Below are positions 6,292-8,048 of a DNA stretch of 8,048 nt, in pieces. The notes under the pieces were generated by a model that did not search any database, had not been told where the DNA came from, and was given only the letters and a program-made list of their open reading frames with translations. Both the position numbers and the translations under genes were made by a program. How positions within the stretch are numbered: position 1 is the first letter of the stretch; every line of letters starts with the position of its first letter. This DNA is from JAOUEE01 sp051011595 (lineage in GTDB: Bacteria; Actinomycetota; Acidimicrobiia; Acidimicrobiales; SHLQ01), in assembly GCA_051011595.1 (NCBI GenBank), contig JBPCTQ010000345.1:1-8048 (forward strand), in the 5' to 3' direction.

Positions 6292-7128
6292 TCAGGAACC
6301 CTTCTTCATCTGCTCCAGGTTGATCATCACCGGGTAACCGCCAACGGTCATGGCGTTGCCGTGGCCCGTCTGGTGGATGTCGAACACCGATTGCAGCGCA
6401 CTGTAGAAACCCTGGATGTCCATGGTCTGGTTGACGGCTCGTTTGGCCTGGGCCAGGGCGAAGGGGTGCATCTCGGCGATCTCATGGGCCAGAGCCATGG
6501 TCTCGTCGACCAGATCATCGAGCGGGACGACCCGGTTCACCATCCCCAGCTGCTCGGCTTCTTCGGCGGAGAAGTTGCGAGCGGTGAACAGCATCTCCTT
6601 GGCCTTGCGCGGCCCGACCTCCCAGGTGTGGCCGTGATACTCCACGCCCCCGATACCCATTCGCACCACTGGGTCCGAGAAGCGGGCGTTGTCGGCGGCG
6701 ATGATGAGATCACACGGCCAGCACAACATCAGCCCGCCGGCGATGCACGCCCCTTGTACCGCGGCGATGGAGGGTTTGGGGACGTCGCGCCACTTGCGGG
6801 AGTACCCCAGGTAATGGATGGTCTCCCACTCGTAGATGGCTTGGAGACCGCGTTCGTTCCAGTCGACCGCCGAGCTGGCGCCGTCGTCGCCGGTGGCCTT
6901 CCCGTCATCGCCCACTGCTTCGTTGGTCACCGAGATGTCGTGCCCCGATGAGAAGTGTTTGCCGTTGGCCTTGACCACGATGACCCGCACGTCGCGATCG
7001 GCCGCGGCCATCGACCAGGCGGCGTCCATCTCGTCGAGCGATTGTTGATCGACCGCGTTGGCCTTGTCGGGCCGATCGAGGGTGATGGTGGCGACCGGTC
7101 CGTCGACCTCGTAGATGATGTGATCCAT
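6292..7128 (-). CDS. Crotonase-fold (enoyl-CoA hydratase/isomerase family) protein, noncanonical active site
   Basis: The 278-residue product has the crotonase fold: GPVATITLDRPDKANAVD (10-27) at the N-terminus, the oxyanion-hole stretch HFSSGHDI (58-65), the second CoA-loop region IAAVQGACIAGG (121-132), CDLIIAADNARF (139-150), and the C-terminal helices that close over acyl-CoA. It should bind an acyl-CoA thioester in the cytosol. However, the two catalytic glutamates of rat mitochondrial hydratase (Glu144 and Glu164) align with Met134 and Val154, so simple hydration by the classical mechanism is doubtful. The MGIGGVEYHGHTWEVGPRKA stretch (157-176) resembles an actinobacterial subgroup of unknown reaction. 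I chose ATG 7128 because the protein begins directly with the conserved first strand and GAGG lies upstream. The in-frame GTG at 7164 falls inside a large palindrome. The gene follows an unknown gene and precedes the HD-GYP pair. Confidence 0.88.
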   Translation of the reverse strand: MDHIIYEVDGPVATITLDRPDKANAVDQQSLDEMDAAWSMAAADRDVRVIVVKANGKHFSSGHDISVTNEAVGDDGKATGDDGASSAVDWNERGLQAIYEWETIHYLGYSRKWRDVPKPSIAAVQGACIAGGLMLCWPCDLIIAADNARFSDPVVRMGIGGVEYHGHTWEVGPRKAKEMLFTARNFSAEEAEQLGMVNRVVPLDDLVDETMALAHEIAEMHPFALAQAKRAVNQTMDIQGFYSALQSVFDIHQTGHGNAMTVGGYPVMINLEQMKKGS

Positions 7129-7142
7129 ATCCAACCCAACCT

Positions 7143-7193
7143 CGTTCTGGTAGTGCCGCGACACGCCCGGCGTGCATTCTCACTACCAGAACG
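7143..7193. promoter_or_regulatory. Nested concentric palindrome upstream of the crotonase gene
   Basis: Arms CGTTCTGGTAGTG (7143-7155) and CACTACCAGAACG (7181-7193) are a perfect 13-bp inverted repeat. Inside, CACGCC (7162-7167) and GGCGTG (7169-7174) form a second one, and both share exactly the same centre, base 7168. It begins 8 bases after the upstream gene's stop and ends 14 bases before the crotonase ATG, beside its GAGG. As RNA it would be a long stem with a 6/6 internal loop; as DNA it is a symmetric operator candidate. There is no U-tract, so a standard intrinsic terminator is less likely but not excluded. Confidence 0.6.
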
Positions 7194-7201
7194 GCCGGGG
7201 G

Positions 7202-8048
7202 TCAGGCGAACGTCGGGACCTCGATGTCGCCTTCGCCGTTGGTGAGCCCGCCGAAGTACGCCGCCAACCAGACGGTCATGCCGGCCGAGGCCAGGGCCGA
7301 TCGCCGGGCGGCGTCCCCGTCGTCGTTGGCGTGGGCTTCGACCGCGGTGAGGGCCGTGGCCTGGACGGTCTCGAGGTACGACGAGCTCACATCGAGCAAC
7401 TGGTCGTAGCTGGCCTGGGAGAAACCTTGCACCGAGAGCCCGCCGTCCCACACCGACCGACCACGGGGGATGGCCGCCTCCTGCACCGGCAGGAGCTCGT
7501 CACGCAGTTCCGGGTCGAGATCGGCGTTGATCGCGATCTGTACATCGGCCAGTGCCTGGAGGGCAGCCAGCCGCGGCGTGACGTATTCGCAGTCGAACAG
7601 ACCATCGGTGCACGCGATCTCGTACTCGGGTGACGCTTCGATGCCCTCAGGGGGTTTCTCAAGAATCTGGAGCAGGTAACCCTGGTTGTAGCCGAAGTTG
7701 TCGGCGTGACCCCTGATCGGGTCGTCCTCGGGGTCCTCGGCGGGCGTGTCGAAGAGACTGGTGTAGGCCGCGTCGACTGCGGCGGCGTCGTCCGGACCGG
7801 CCCAGACGTCGAGGAACTCCTGGGCCCGCTGTTCGGTCGCCTCGAAGGCCTCCGCGGTGGGTGGGTCCGAGAATCCCACCAAGGGGGCATTGGGTTGGGC
7901 TGCTTCGATCTCGCCCCGCAGCCAGCGACCGCCGAAGTAGCCCGAGAGATGGAGCAGCCAGAGGTCAGTTGACGGATCGCCGTAGTCATCGCCGGCCTGG
8001 AGCATGCGGTCGAAGACATCCACGGGCACCGATCCGAACAGGAACCGC
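7202..8048 (-). CDS. Protein of unknown function (partial, N-terminus beyond right edge)
   Basis: The minus-strand frame is open from the right edge to TGA at 7202-7204, giving 282 residues. A GTG at 8029 could start it, but codons upstream (RFLFGS) remain open, so the true N-terminus is probably outside the window. I do not recognise the family. The protein is acidic (many Asp, Glu, Ala), mostly helical by appearance, without transmembrane segments in the visible part. It has two cysteines 8 residues apart (CTDGLFDC) and a central NFGYNQGYLLQILEKPPEG stretch. Two stretches look alike, one near the visible N-terminus (WLLHLSGYFGGRWLRGEIE) and one at the C-terminus (WLAAYFGGLTNGEGDIE), hinting at an internal repeat. 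The cysteine pair would suit an exported protein, but no signal peptide is visible because the start is missing. Codon bias and length make it a real gene. Confidence 0.75.
   Translation of the reverse strand, partial: RFLFGSVPVDVFDRMLQAGDDYGDPSTDLWLLHLSGYFGGRWLRGEIEAAQPNAPLVGFSDPPTAEAFEATEQRAQEFLDVWAGPDDAAAVDAAYTSLFDTPAEDPEDDPIRGHADNFGYNQGYLLQILEKPPEGIEASPEYEIACTDGLFDCEYVTPRLAALQALADVQIAINADLDPELRDELLPVQEAAIPRGRSVWDGGLSVQGFSQASYDQLLDVSSSYLETVQATALTAVEAHANDDGDAARRSALASAGMTVWLAAYFGGLTNGEGDIEVPTFA

Noticed and set aside
7202..7633. Plus-strand frames opposite the unknown right-edge gene
   Set aside because: The minus-strand frame has even amino-acid composition and actinobacterial codon bias across the full length, while the plus-strand frames are short and overlap one another.

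Overview
The window is GC-rich DNA with dense gene packing, GTG as well as ATG starts and a strong G/C bias at third codon positions. The gene content fits a high-GC actinobacterium. The family mix (an actinobacterial-type amidohydrolase_2, a crotonase of the kind seen in lipid/steroid degraders, and HD-GYP proteins with an actinobacterial N-terminal segment) makes an Acidimicrobiia-like lineage my best guess. That is inference; no marker gene is present.

Layout. Positions 1-818 (minus) hold the N-terminal 272 codons of a PAPS-type sulfotransferase that runs off the left edge. A 213-bp divergent intergenic stretch (819-1031) follows. Positions 1032-2210 (plus) hold an amidohydrolase_2-family metal-dependent hydrolase. 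It converges, with one base between stop codons, on a minus-strand block read from right to left: a protein of unknown function that enters from the right edge (7202-8048), a crotonase-fold protein (6292-7128), and two adjacent paralogous membrane proteins (4109-6193 and 2212-4101).

The two paralogues are the most interesting part. Each appears to have two N-terminal transmembrane helices, a cytoplasmic HD-GYP domain with every metal-binding and signature residue in place (predicted cyclic-di-GMP phosphodiesterase), a third hydrophobic segment, a long Ser/Thr/Pro-rich low-complexity linker, and a C-terminal pentapeptide-repeat domain with four cysteines at matching places, predicted to lie outside the membrane. 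The cytoplasmic halves are nearly the same in the two copies, while the linkers and pentapeptide domains have diverged strongly. This looks like a tandem duplication followed by diversification of the outer part, as expected if two outside cues or anchors feed one kind of second-messenger output. No diguanylate cyclase (GGDEF) is present in the window.

Other points: the crotonase lacks both glutamates of classical enoyl-CoA hydratases; a concentric nested palindrome (7143-7193) fills most of the gap between the right-edge gene and the crotonase; and the first HD-GYP gene changes codon preference partway along. The metabolic genes (amidohydrolase, crotonase, sulfotransferase) do not form an obvious single pathway from the sequence alone. 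There is no tRNA, rRNA, CRISPR array or insertion sequence that I can support, and no gene-free stretch above about 215 bases.
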